This document shows positions 1-10,379 of a DNA stretch of 64,000 nt, in pieces. Under the pieces are notes generated by a model. The model made no database searches. It was given only the letters and a program-made list of their open reading frames with translations, and was not told the DNA's origin. How positions within the stretch are numbered: the stretch's first letter is position 1; each line of letters begins with the position of its first letter. Source of the DNA: Ilex aquifolium (Eukaryota; Streptophyta; Magnoliopsida; Aquifoliales; Aquifoliaceae); contig OX637395.1 in the NCBI GenBank assembly GCA_951799425.1, forward strand, positions 13,618,451-13,682,450. The letters run 5' to 3'. The translations under genes and the position numbers were made by a program.

Positions 1-785
1 ATTTAAGTTCTCATCTCAAAGCTCTTCAAAGGGGTCTTAAATGCATTTTCCTTTAGTTTTATGTTTTCTTGCATTACTTAAGTTCCAAGCTTCATTTCTT
101 ACAATGTCTTTTCATTATAGCTATGTTATTGCTTTCATGATGAGTAGTTAAATCTTAAGTTGGCTAATCCAAGGGAGAACTCCTCTTGGGTATGTCATTT
201 CAACTCATCTTCATTCCCCCTTGTAGTGTACGTTGGTTCTGTTTGACTGAGTTGAGTGTGGACATGGTTGTGAGTTTTTGATACACCGTAGGCATTGTCA
301 CAGGGTATGCTTGGATCCTCACCTCCATTCTAGTCCCTCACTTCCCATGAATCAATCAAACATCTAGACACCATTGGGGGAAGGTTTCGAGTTGAGTTGA
401 CATTCCCATTGGAATGAACCCTTCGCATTAGCCAACACTTGTTCCATTTCATTTTCACAAAGAACACAATCACAACCCAACTTCAAGCAACAAAAGATTT
501 TTACACTTTCCATTTTTTACCAAAATCACCTTCAATATGATTCACCTCATTCCCTGAGGAAATGACCTTGGAATACTTTTGCCACGTAAAACACAACATT
601 CAAAAGCCTCCCTTCGCTTGGGGAACACTTTTGTTCACACACACACATTTCCATTCATCCACTTCATTCTGTTTCCCATTTCTTGCATTGAACCCGAGTG
701 AGAGTGACACTCACCCACACATATAGGCCATACACATTGAGGGTTCATTGACGGAGAATTGGGAACACACCAGGAAACATACAAG
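1..785 (+). repeat. LTR tail of a Ty3/gypsy (Athila-like) element, cut by the window edge
   Basis: This stretch has no gene. It lies directly upstream of a primer-binding site and a gypsy gag, which makes it the 3' part of the 5' LTR. The LTR start is outside the window, so its length and TSD cannot be judged. The right boundary is inferred from the primer site at 792-809 and is good to within some ten bases. The 90-residue antisense reading frame at 711-983 crosses the LTR/primer-site boundary and is not a gene. Confidence 0.5.
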
Positions 786-791
786 CCTTTT

Positions 792-809
792 TGGCGTCGT
801 TGTTGGGGA
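792..809 (+). other. Primer-binding site of the gypsy element
   Basis: The sequence TGGCGTCGTTGTTGGGGA differs at two positions from the TGGCGCCGTTGCCGGGGA primer site common in plant Athila/Tat gypsy elements. It sits just before a leader and the gag, where a primer site belongs. Confidence 0.65.
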
Positions 810-944
810 AGACAAGCGTTGAATTAAGAAGGTGATATTCAGACAACGGAGGTAAGTCCCGTGATGTGCATCATGGGTTGAGGTATGTTGCTCCTTGTAG
901 ATACTGTTGTTTGTTTGCATTTTTATTTGTAGATAGTTTGTTGT

Positions 945-2640
945 ATGTGGGGACGGGACGAACAAAACCGATTGGTTAGACAACCCTTAGGCCCCAACAT
1001 GAACATTGACCAAGACCCACTCAAGGATGCGGGTGATAATTTTGAGAATGTAAGTGTCAATCCAAACATGCAAAGGGGTGAGGGATTGCCAGAACCTAGA
1101 ATGCCTAATCCACGAGTGCAATTCCCCCTCTTAGGAATAAAGGGAACAATATCCCAATTGAACCTCCGACGAGGTCAATGCGGGATTTTCTCCAACCTAC
1201 ACATAGCACCACACCCTCATGCATTCTCTTACCGGTCCAAGCTCAACTCTTCCTAGTTAAGCCGGGGATGTTGCAACTACTTCCTACCTTCCACGGAATT
1301 GAAAAGGAGAACCCTTATTTGCACATAAAAGAATTTGAGGATATAGTTGCAAACTTCAATGCTAACTATGCTATGGAAGACATAGCTCGCTTAAAATTGT
1401 TTCCCTTTTCCCTCAAGGACAAAGACAAAACATGGTTGAATTCCTTGTGGCCTCAATCCATCATCTCTTGGGCTCAAATGCTTTATGAGTTTTTGAATAA
1501 ATTTTTCCCGGTGCATAGAACCACCACTTTAGAAAAGCAAATTCAAAACTTTTCGGAGAAGCCCAATGAGAAATTCTATAACTGATGGGATCGCTACAAG
1601 GAATTACTCCAATCCGTACCACACCATGGTTTTGAATCGTGGCAATTGGTAAGTTTCTTCTATGAAGGAATCACACCGGGCCATAGACAATTCATTGACA
1701 TGATGTGTAATGTCGAGTTCTTGAACAAAGACCCTGATGAGGCCCTAGACTACTTTAGTACATTGGCCCAAAATGCACAATCTTGGGACATTACGGATCC
1801 CAACGATGTACCTAGGATGTCTCCGGGTAGTAATCAACCACAAGGGGGAGGGATGTATGATTTGAGAGACTAGGAAGACTTGTTTTCCAAAATTGCCAAG
1901 TTGTCTAGGAAAGTTGAGAGTCTTGAGGTCAATAGGAGACATGAGGTGTCTAACATTTCAAAGATCGAGGAAGGCTGCTCAATTTGTGAGAGTGTAGAGC
2001 ATTCCATATCGGAGTGCCCTAACATTCCGGCACTTAAGGAAGTGTATCACAAGCAAGTAGATGTTTTTAACCAAACGAGGCAATCATTTTCTCCGCATTC
2101 AAACACATATAATCCGGGTTGGAGTAATCACCCGAATTTTAGTTGGAGAAATGAGAATCCCACTCCTCATGGTTCAAATGCATATTCACCTTCCGTGCCT
2201 CCTAAAAAAAATCACTATCAAGGTCAAGGGCAAGCGTCTAGCTCTCAATACCCCTGGTCCAATCCGCAAAGGTATTCATCAAACCCACCACCACAGAATT
2301 TTTCACCAAGTCCACCTCCACAAATTTTTTCCCAACAAGAACCGTCCAATCCGTCAACCTACCAACCTCCCCATAAGAAGAACTTGGAGGATGTGCTTTA
2401 CAATTTCATCCAAATCCAAACCACTTTTAACAACAATATTTCGGTTCAACTCACAAAAGTTACCAATCACATAGGGCTATCACAACAAGAGAAGGGGAAA
2501 TTCCCCGCTCAACCCGAAGAGAACCCTAAGGGCCAACATGTGATTGAGTCGTCTGAGCCCACCAAAGAAAGTTGTGAGCAACTCAAGGCGGTCACCAATA
2601 TGCGCGAATTACAAATTTCAAATTCGTGAATTCAAGATTT
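945..2640 (+). mobile_element. Ty3/gypsy Athila-like gag region, broken; pol absent
   Basis: The reading frames resemble a plant retrotransposon gag. A capsid-like region lies at about 1260-1800 (FHGIEKENPYLHIKEFEDI). Next comes a linker, and then a zinc-knuckle-like stretch at about 1975-2030 (CSICESVEHSISECP). A proline/serine/asparagine-rich tail follows at about 2060-2450, with the NPGWSNHPNFSWRN motif typical of Athila-type gags. The region is broken, with about two or three breaks, and no protease, reverse transcriptase or integrase follows: homology stops near 2640. It is an old fossil, and 2640-2844 shows nothing recognisable. Confidence 0.8.
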
Positions 2641-3499
2641 GGCCTAAATTCGCTATGGGTTCCCAAATTGGTGCTCCAAACGCCAATTCCTTGAGGCATA
2701 CATGAATTATGTGATATAGGGTGGGATGCTTCACTTGATCTTCAAATGAAAGAAACAAGGTGGGACCCACTTAATGACATGGCATATGCAATGTCATTTG
2801 GGATTTGTCTGGGTTATGTAGCATTGCTCAAAATAAATTGTTTTCACCACATATAACCTTTTGGCAACGATTATATTCGTCGTTAAATATGAAAAACTTC
2901 AACTACCAACTCTATTTTGTCATTAATAATGAGTACACAAAATATAGGCGATAAATATGTTTGTCTCCAAAAAAGACGAACAGGGTGTTAGCGACAAATT
3001 GTTTTTGTCACCAAAAAAGATGGACATGATATTAGCGAGGACTTGTTTTTGTCACCCAAAAAACTGAACAATATTAAATTACATTTGGTTCTGTAATAAT
3101 TCAAAACTGCCTATAACAATTCAAAAACATTTCGACCAATTTTAATCATGCATCCATGACACTAGATAATTCATACAAATACATCACAATTACTAAAACA
3201 TCCATACATTACTTAGAATATAAAATAGCATCCAACAATATCCAAAGATCCCAACTTCCAAATTTTTCAACATCCAATGTCCCAACATCCGAAGTCCCAA
3301 CAACTAAATATCACAAATGTTCAAAATAAAATATGTTTGGATATCCAAAAAAAAAGCTCTTTACAATACATCATCAATCTGTGACAAACATGAAAAACTC
3401 ATTAACACATTACATATAAGAAGTAAAAGAAAAAGGATATAAATTCTGAATTTATAAATTAATATATTAATATTTGACTAAGTATATGATAATAGAAAA

Positions 3500-4288
3500 A
3501 TCAAAACATAAGTCTATAGTTAAAATCGCTTACCAAGATGAAGTCGAATTGCTCGATTCTCCAATGCCCTTACCACGCTACACTGTTAACCTCATCTCTG
3601 CCATTTGTTGCATCAACATTTTTTGCCATTTCTCTGTCTACTGGAGTTTTTCCTTGGTCTCGTGCATCTCTTTCTTCAGACTCATCACCTCCTCTTAATA
3701 TGCAATAGTTTTGGCAGTCTTTGTTGAAGAAGGCTCCGGTCCAACCTCATAACCTCTCTTATAGCCATACTTGCTGCCAAGAACGGTTCATGCAATCTCC
3801 TCCTGAGACATATGTGAGGCATCATCTTTTGTGGACTTGTCTCTTAATTCCTTCATCTGATCCTAAAATTTTAAAAAATAACAGATAATTTATTCACACA
3901 ACCAAACTTATCAACGTTATAAATCTCAAATACAGTAACATCAAGAAAATATTTATACTGTATCGAGACTCCACTTCTTGTGATATCCACTTTCCCGAGC
4001 TCTTGCTAAAATAACATTCACAAAAGAAATCTACAAAATGAAGTGGCTTCTAGGTCTCAGGGTCACTCTATTTTAAAACATTGTATAGTTACAACACTTT
4101 AAATAAGATAACAAACAAAAAAGGTATAAGTTAAAGCACTTAACCATAGCATGCATCGTAGAAGGAAAAGACTTGAAACCCATAACATCGTTGTAGGGTA
4201 ACATGGCACGATTTGCAGAATTTATCTTAGATCGTTTCACCATAAAAAATTTAACATAGGTTAGTGTAGGGAAAATATCTGATTGCAA
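3500..4288 (-). pseudogene. En/Spm accessory protein (Transposase_24-like), decayed
   Basis: Read on the minus strand, three exon-like pieces match the plant Ptta/En/Spm accessory-protein family. RSKINSANRAMLPYNDVMG is at about 4150-4235. DPETWKPLHFVDFF is at about 4015-4060. A piece with GSKYGYKRGYEVGPEPSS and a following coiled-coil-like segment (EEVMSLKKEMHETKEKLQ) is at about 3600-3780. Stop codons interrupt the last piece, and introns separate the others. The family is found inside CACTA elements beside the true transposase. Its role is not well defined, and this copy is broken. Confidence 0.65.
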
Positions 4289-4289
4289 T

Positions 4290-4509
4290 AAAAACCAACA
4301 ACATCAGTGATAAAATATTGAGTTTTATCTTGAATTCTAGATCTTTGAAAACGTGCTCGATTATATAATTTCAATCAGCCTTACTAACTTCTTTGTAGGC
4401 TTAGTTTTTTGGTCTTATTGCCATAAAAACCAACAACATCAGTGATAAAATATCGAGTGTTATCTTGAAATCTGGATCCTTGAAAACATGCTCAATTATA
4501 TAATTCCAA
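4290..4509. repeat. Imperfect tandem duplication, unit about 135 bp
   Basis: The stretch starting AACCAACAACATCAGTGATA occurs at about 4293 and again at about 4428. Each copy continues for about 80 matching bases (GAAAACGTGCTCGATTATAT against GAAAACATGCTCAATTATAT). It lies inside the CACTA element next to the Transposase_24 remnant, and is probably a duplicated exon segment. Confidence 0.75.
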
Positions 4510-5092
4510 AATAGTGCACAATCATGCCTACATGCATGTATGGGAATGTATCCTAATTGAGTGTGTGTGTTTATATAATTCCTTAATGGATGTCTAGGAG
4601 CTATTGACTCAATCAAGATTTTTATTGTTCACAAAATAAACACCAATTAAAAAAGAAAATAATAATAATAATAATATTAAATAAATGTTATCAAACGATA
4701 CACACAAACTCAAATTCCAAATGACAAAAATTAATCGGAAGAAACTAAACCCAGCTTGAAATGATATGTTGGTAATTCTAGGAAGGCTTGATCAATACAC
4801 ACTATAAACTTTTCATCGTCATCATCAATGATTTCCAAATGTGAATTAGGTTTAACAAGTCATAGAATTTTATTAAAACAAGACAAGAAATCAATCTTAA
4901 ATTCTACAATAACAATGCAGTTCCTAAGCATGGCACTATAAGAATATTAAAGAACACTTCCAATTAGAAAGAAATCTAGTTGCAAAAACCTCTACATTGA
5001 GTCCCTTGGTGACCCAAATTGTTTTTTTACAGAGTTAAAGTCAATTCTATTGAAAACAAGGAGTCTTTGGGAGAGTTATAAATCCCTTAAAT

Positions 5093-5275
5093 TTATACCA
5101 TAAATATAGAAAACACAATATTCGGTTGATTTACAATGGTTATGCGCAAATCCAAATGCTCTGTCGAGTTGAGTACGGTACCGAATTCGGGAGGTTTAGG
5201 GATTTTTTTTTTTTTTGGCTTGGAATTGAAGAGAAGTGAGACGTCGGTTTTCTTCATCTTCTTCGTCTTGGGCAT
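5093..5275 (-). CDS. Short lysine-rich reading frame inside the CACTA element, unidentified
   Basis: This is a 60-residue frame beginning MPKTKKMKKTDVSLLFNSKP, very lysine-rich at the start. Its upstream sequence (5280-5540) contains GT and GA microsatellites and CTAGGGTT-like text, reminiscent of a plant 5' UTR. It could be the first exon of an element-encoded gene or a captured host exon. I do not recognise the family, and it may not be expressed. Confidence 0.2.
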   Translation of the reverse strand: MPKTKKMKKTDVSLLFNSKPKKKKIPKPPEFGTVLNSTEHLDLRITIVNQPNIVFSIFMV

Positions 5276-6004
5276 AGGGGTATGAGGGAGAAAGATTGTA
5301 TAACTATTGAGTGTGTGTGTGTGTGTGTGTGACTTAGTGTTTGTGTGTATGTGTGTGTGTGCTATGACAGAGGCAAGTCCAATAGAAAGAGAGAGAGAGA
5401 GAGAGAGAGAGGACTCATAGAGGACATTGCCGATGGCGTTGCTGGTGTGAAGCTTCGGTAGAGATAGAAGGACAACACAAGGAGGGTTTCATCGAATGGT
5501 TGAAGATGAGGCAAGGGGAGTATCAATCTAGGGTTAAAAAAATGCCATTTTGGAAGGTGAAATTATTGTTCCCTAGCTCCAAAATGATGTTCTTTTAATC
5601 TAATAATTATTTTTTTTAATTTAAAAGATTCTGTGACTGAATATTATACGTTGCCAAATAAAAAAATTCGACAAAATTTTCTGTGACCAACATAAATTGT
5701 TACTAATTTTATTTATTTATTATCTTTTATTTGATAAAAAATTTGTGACCAAAAAAATTTATATAAAATTAGAATTTGGTGCCAACCTTTGCGCTAAAAA
5801 TTTTGAAGCGGAAACCTTTTTGTGAAGCTTTTGGACAATGATTAAAAACATTTGTTGCCAAAAACATCATAAAAAGGTTTTCTGCGAGGAATGTTTGGAA
5901 TCATCGCCAAAACTTACTTTTTGGCAACTAATTTTACTATTCATCACCAATGCTTGTCGCTGAAAAACAAATTTCTTGTAGTGTTATTAATACATACATG
6001 TACG

Positions 6005-6180
6005 TTCCATCTTACAACTACCTTTGAAAATAGCTTGACTTCTTCCTAGAAATCATTTTGTTCAAGGGTACAAGTTGCATCATTAAACCAGCATAATACT
6101 CTTAATGATTTTACTAGCTTTGTATCCTCAGTTGTAAAGGATCCATCATCACTCACATAGTCTGCAGCCTGAGAGCAAAG
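6005..6180 (-). pseudogene. Unidentified exon-like fragment
   Basis: On the minus strand, a splice-acceptor-like CTCTCAG at about 6171-6177 is followed by a coding-looking run starting ADYVSDDGSFTTEDTKLVKS. It continues to about 6050 before an in-frame stop. The composition is protein-like, but I do not recognise the family. It lies between the CACTA end and the LCB2 exons and is probably another captured gene piece. Confidence 0.3.
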
Positions 6181-6342
6181 GATCAAAAGCAAACCATAAC
6201 TTGGAAGTTAACCAGCACAAAGCTACATGAAGTTCAGTTCTTGAAAAATCAGTCATTGAGCTACCTTTTCTTATTTTTTTCCCAACTCATTTATACTTCC
6301 CTTTTGTAGGAAGATTGAAGGAAGAGTGGATATGAAACTAAC

Positions 6343-7069
6343 CTTAGATCATGCAATATAACCACCACATGATCCAAATGATTTTGTGAAAGTTCTTGTC
6401 ATGATAGCCACATCAGTAGTGTCCACTCCTGAAGGCTCACGGACATCTCCACCTATTTTCCCAATAGCTCCAATGTTGTGACCTTCATCCAAATAAATGT
6501 ATCCTTGCACCATATAGGCAACAAAATGATGTAAATATAACGGAAAGAAATAGGCAGATGTGTAACAAAACAAGCAAAGCAAATAACTGCAGTATACATT
6601 AACTATTGAAAAATGTGTCCAAATTTTGACAAAATTTTCAAATCACTCAAAACACAAGAAACATGCACACATGGATTGACTAAAGGTAATAGAAAAAATA
6701 ATAATCCTTATTAAAGACATTCTTCAAGCTCGCAATAGCAGGATCTCACCTTTCTTTTTACCTTAACGATATGGGAGGACATAATAACACGTTTCTCCAA
6801 AATTCCATATGGTAATGTGGCTAGTGCAAAATCCTAATTATAATAAGAAAACAAAACAAATCATAATTTCACCCAAAATGCAAGCTTACCACTCAAAAGT
6901 AACAGAGAAAAACATATCATGATTCTAGACTTGGAAGCTAAAAAAGACTCATAAAACTCCACATGGTTTTATATATAAGAGAATAAAGGGAATCATTTAA
7001 TAGATTCTTCACCTTGTATTTCTTGTGAGTGGCAACAATCTCTGAATTTGTGCAAAGTTCCCCTTCCAT
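6343..7069 (-). pseudogene. LCB2: Serine palmitoyltransferase subunit LCB2, two-exon fragment
   Basis: LCB2 is the catalytic, PLP-binding subunit of serine palmitoyltransferase, which makes the first sphingolipid intermediate from serine and palmitoyl-CoA at the endoplasmic reticulum. Two neighbouring exons are recognisable on the minus strand. About 7069-7013 codes for MEGELCTNSEIVATHKKYK, followed by a GT donor. 6504-6343 codes for GYIYLDEGHNIGAIGKIGG and ends in TFTKSFGSCGGYIA, including the PLP-lysine loop (TFTKSFG), then SK and a GTTAGT donor. The codon after GGYIA is TGA where the family has glycine (GGA), a one-base nonsense change. The rest of the roughly 490-residue enzyme is absent. 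Because introns are kept, the fragment was copied as DNA, not from mRNA. Position beside a CACTA end suggests transposon-mediated capture, which is inference. Confidence 0.85.
6740..6840 (-). pseudogene. Unidentified exon-like fragment inside the LCB2 intron
   Basis: Between the two LCB2 exons, a minus-strand frame reads DFALATLPYGILEKRVIMSS and continues with basic residues to about 6740. It is not LCB2 sequence as I know it, so it may come from a second gene. No intact frame surrounds it. The call rests only on its protein-like composition. Confidence 0.25.
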
Positions 7070-7129
7070 AAATACAATAATATTTCCCCTCCATAAATAC
7101 AATAATCTTCCTCTGGGAAGCAAGATAAC

Positions 7130-8200
7130 TTATGCTCCTTTTTCCTTGAAGCTCCTTATCCATACAAATCATTCCACTACTTCAATTCAGTCATTATAGA
7201 TCCCTTTACTGTAAAGCTTGCCGCAACCAACTATCCATTCTAGTTAATGTTTGTGGATTAATTAAAAGAAACTAGCCTCTCAACCCTCAGAATGAATATG
7301 TAGTTACTTCTTTTGTATTCTTATCCAAGTTAAGGTTTTTAGTTCTTGACTACTATAATACACATAGCTCAAACCAGAAATTGAAATATATGAACATAGT
7401 TAGAAAGGTGAATGTTGATACGGGGAGGAAAAATCCATTGAAAATTATATCTAAACTGATATGAGTCTCCCCACCACAAATAGCTTTTTAGTGTGTATGT
7501 GCATGCACACGTATGCAATTGAGTGCATGTGTGTGTGATTAAGTGTGTGTGTGTGTGTGTGTGCGTGTGCAATTAAGTAGAGAGCGATTGGGAGGGAGCA
7601 TTAAGAAAGATTGGGACCTAATACAATGCCGACTCAAGCTAGGGTTTCTGATTCTCCACTGCAATGTCGATTCAAGCTCTAACTCTGAAATCAAATGAAA
7701 ACGGCGTCATTATGTTACCTTGGTTGTTGACAATGATTTCAAATTGTTCACTTGGCTAAACATCGACGCACAAGTAAGTCATTCTAAGATTGATTTTGAT
7801 TGTCATTCCCTCTCCTTTTTCGGTTATTGCTGCCTCTCCTTTGGTCGTGTCGGCCAATGAAAGAATAGAAAAAGAAGAGAGGCAAAGAGTTGATAGAACT
7901 AAGGTTTACAAAATGTAGGAGGCGGCAACAAAGACTGACTTTATAGTGGCATTTGGGAAAGGAGGGAACGAAGGACAGATAGGGAACGACGGATAGTAGA
8001 GAAGCTATAGTTTCATTTGAATTGGAGAGGGAAAAAGGATTGGAAAGAAAATGGATTTCAGAGAGAGATTGAGGATTTAGGTTAAAAGCTTTGAACCTAA
8101 ATGATGTAGCTTCGTTGTATTTTTTTCCCTATGATATCATATCATCCATAGTTATGCAATTGGGTTTTTTGGGATTAAGGTGAGATTGATTATGAGTGAA
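7130..8200. other. Stretch without a supported gene
   Basis: This stretch contains a GT microsatellite (about 7543-7563), a CTAGGGTTT sequence at about 7638 reminiscent of plant 5' UTRs, and an AAGTAAGT donor-like site at about 7773 on the plus strand. These could be the first exon edge of a lost gene, but no protein family is recognisable. Confidence 0.4.
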
Positions 8201-8446
8201 TTAATTGAATAATTAATTTAATCAATCATCATGTGTGTGAAGGGTTGTGGTGACTAAGGGGTTCTCACATTCATTTCTTTATATTTGTGTGAATACGTAA
8301 CTGTGGTAGACATAGGTTTGAATTTGTAATCAATTTCAACTAAAATTGAAAAACCTATTCACCCCCTTTAGGTTAAGTATTTTGGTCTCCACGTGTATAA
8401 TCGTGAGAGAAGATCCACATTGGGTTCCCCCTTCCAGAACAACAAT

Positions 8447-8460
8447 TTGTATCAAAGCAT
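8447..8460 (+). other. Degenerate primer-binding site (tRNA-iMet type)
   Basis: TTTGTATCAAAGCA resembles TGGTATCAGAGC, the copia primer site complementary to initiator methionine tRNA. It directly follows the LTR end AACAACA. Confidence 0.55.
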
Positions 8461-10379
8461 AGTTGCCCTGAGTGCATAGACACAAAGTAAGCATATCTTG
8501 CTTTTGCTTACTTGCCTAGTTGTTTACCTTCGAGAGATCTATTATTACTATGAGTTAATATTCAATGGATTCTCAAAACGAATGAGGTTTAATTGCACGA
8601 CCTCTTCTCTTTGATGGTTTTAATTTTGCCTATTTGAAAGCTCGCATGATGACATTTCTAAAATCAATTGATGAGAGGATATGGTTAAGTGTGTAAGAGG
8701 GTTGGAGCCCTCCCACCGCCATGACACAAGTCGAAGGTGGTGAAGCGGTGGTTGAATTGAAATTCCTAACTATCTGGTTGAAGACCAAGATTGAATCAGT
8801 AGGGTGGATCTCGAAAGACTTGAATGCAATATTCAGTGTCATGACACCAAACGAATTCCGAAGAATCACAAATTACGAGACCTCCAAAGAAGCTTGGGAC
8901 GCCTTGGTTGTTTCCCACAAAGGGACTTCCATGGTGAAGATGTCTCAACTCCAAAGGTACACCTCTCAGTTCAAGACTTTGAGGATGTAAGATGATGAGT
9001 CCTCAAGGTCGAAAGGAAAGCCTAGTAGACCTACTCCTTAGGAGGGAAGAGAGAAAGGTGGAAGAAACTCTCAAAAAGAAATTGAGAGAAAGTGGCAAGG
9101 CTTCCAATGCCTTGAATGTTAAGGATTTGGACATATTGCATCAGACTGCCCAAATAGAAAGAAGAGAGATTTTCCCAATGAAAAGAGGAGGGCTATGAAA
9201 GCCAAGTGGAGTAATAGTGAAAGTGAGTCGACCTCAGGTGATGATTCCTCTTCTCAAGATGATGAAGAGAATTTTACAGCTTTTTTAGGTCCACTCTCCT
9301 CTCCCTCTAGATAAATTTCCATAAATGGAGTTGAAACAAGTCCTACCACAGAGGTAGAAGACTTGGAAGAAAGAATCCCCACGTGTGTGGAGGATGAAGA
9401 GTTCTATGAGGATATTTAAGATGTATATGATAAATTGTATGTGCAATTCCTCAAGTAATAAGAAAAGGTACTCTCCTTGAGTGGTTAGGTCAACTCAAGT
9501 GAAGAAGAGTCAATAGCGCTTCAATTGGACTTGGTTAAGTTCAAGGCCCAAATTTGTGGCCTAGAGGATGAGAAAAAGTCTCTCCTTAATCGAGTGTGTT
9601 TTCTTGAGAGAGAGTGTCATGAACTTGTAAAGTCTAAAAAGAATCTTTAGTCAAAATGTGCCAAACTTAGAAAAGATCTTCATCAATCAAATGAATTCTT
9701 TAAGAGACTTCCCCAATGCAATGAAAAGTTTGATAGGATGTTATTTATGTGAAAGAGTATAGGTGACAAGCGTGGTTTAGGCTATACTAATGAACACACC
9801 CACACTTCTTCCAAGACCGTGTTTGTAAAGGGTATCACCAACTCATCACCCCCACAAGTAGGCACAAGTACTAAAAATGATAATTGTGGCAAGTTTAGGC
9901 ATTCAAAGAAGTAGGTTATTCATAAAACTCAAGCCAATCATGATGAGAGCATGGTCATTATAGTAAACATTGCATGAAAAATAGGGATGTCTTTAATAAG
10001 AAACTTGTGCATCTAGCAATTCAATCCAAAGCCTTGAATTCCCAAGTCTTAAATTTTTCTATGCTTTTGGAAAGTTCATGTGTGTCCAAGCAACATCATG
10101 CATCATCATCACATGGACCACAAGCTAAAGTGCACGAGGCTCCTTCTACCCCCTCCCCCCAAGGTCAAAATTAATCTACACACTTCTGAGGAGAAGAGTG
10201 TGAGTCCTCCACCCATTCCCCAACCTAACCCGAGTTTTAGGAAGGGAAAAAATTTTTGTGTGACCAAGGAAGATCTTGAAAAACTCACCATCTCAACCAA
10301 GTTAGAGGCTTCGAGTGCTTCTAGCAATGTCATGGCTCCTAAGAAGTAAGAGAGGTGAGAGTATGGAGCTAGGTGATCA

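Larger units (their letters stand above)
2845..5983 (-). mobile_element. Non-autonomous CACTA (En/Spm) DNA transposon
   Basis: The right end reads, on the minus strand, CACTACAAGAAATTTG, the standard CACTA terminus. The left end, CACCACATATAACC, is a degenerate partner. Both sub-terminal zones are packed with short GTCACCAAAAAA / TTGGCAACGA-type repeats (2868-3070 and 5640-5970), as expected for transposase-binding sites. A decayed Transposase_24-type gene lies inside (3500-4288, minus), but no TNP2 transposase is visible, so mobility would need help in trans. The 3-bp flanks (TTT left, TTA right) match only in part, so either the left boundary is off or a TSD base has mutated. GT and GA microsatellites sit at 5311-5331 and about 5388-5411. 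Confidence 0.75.
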
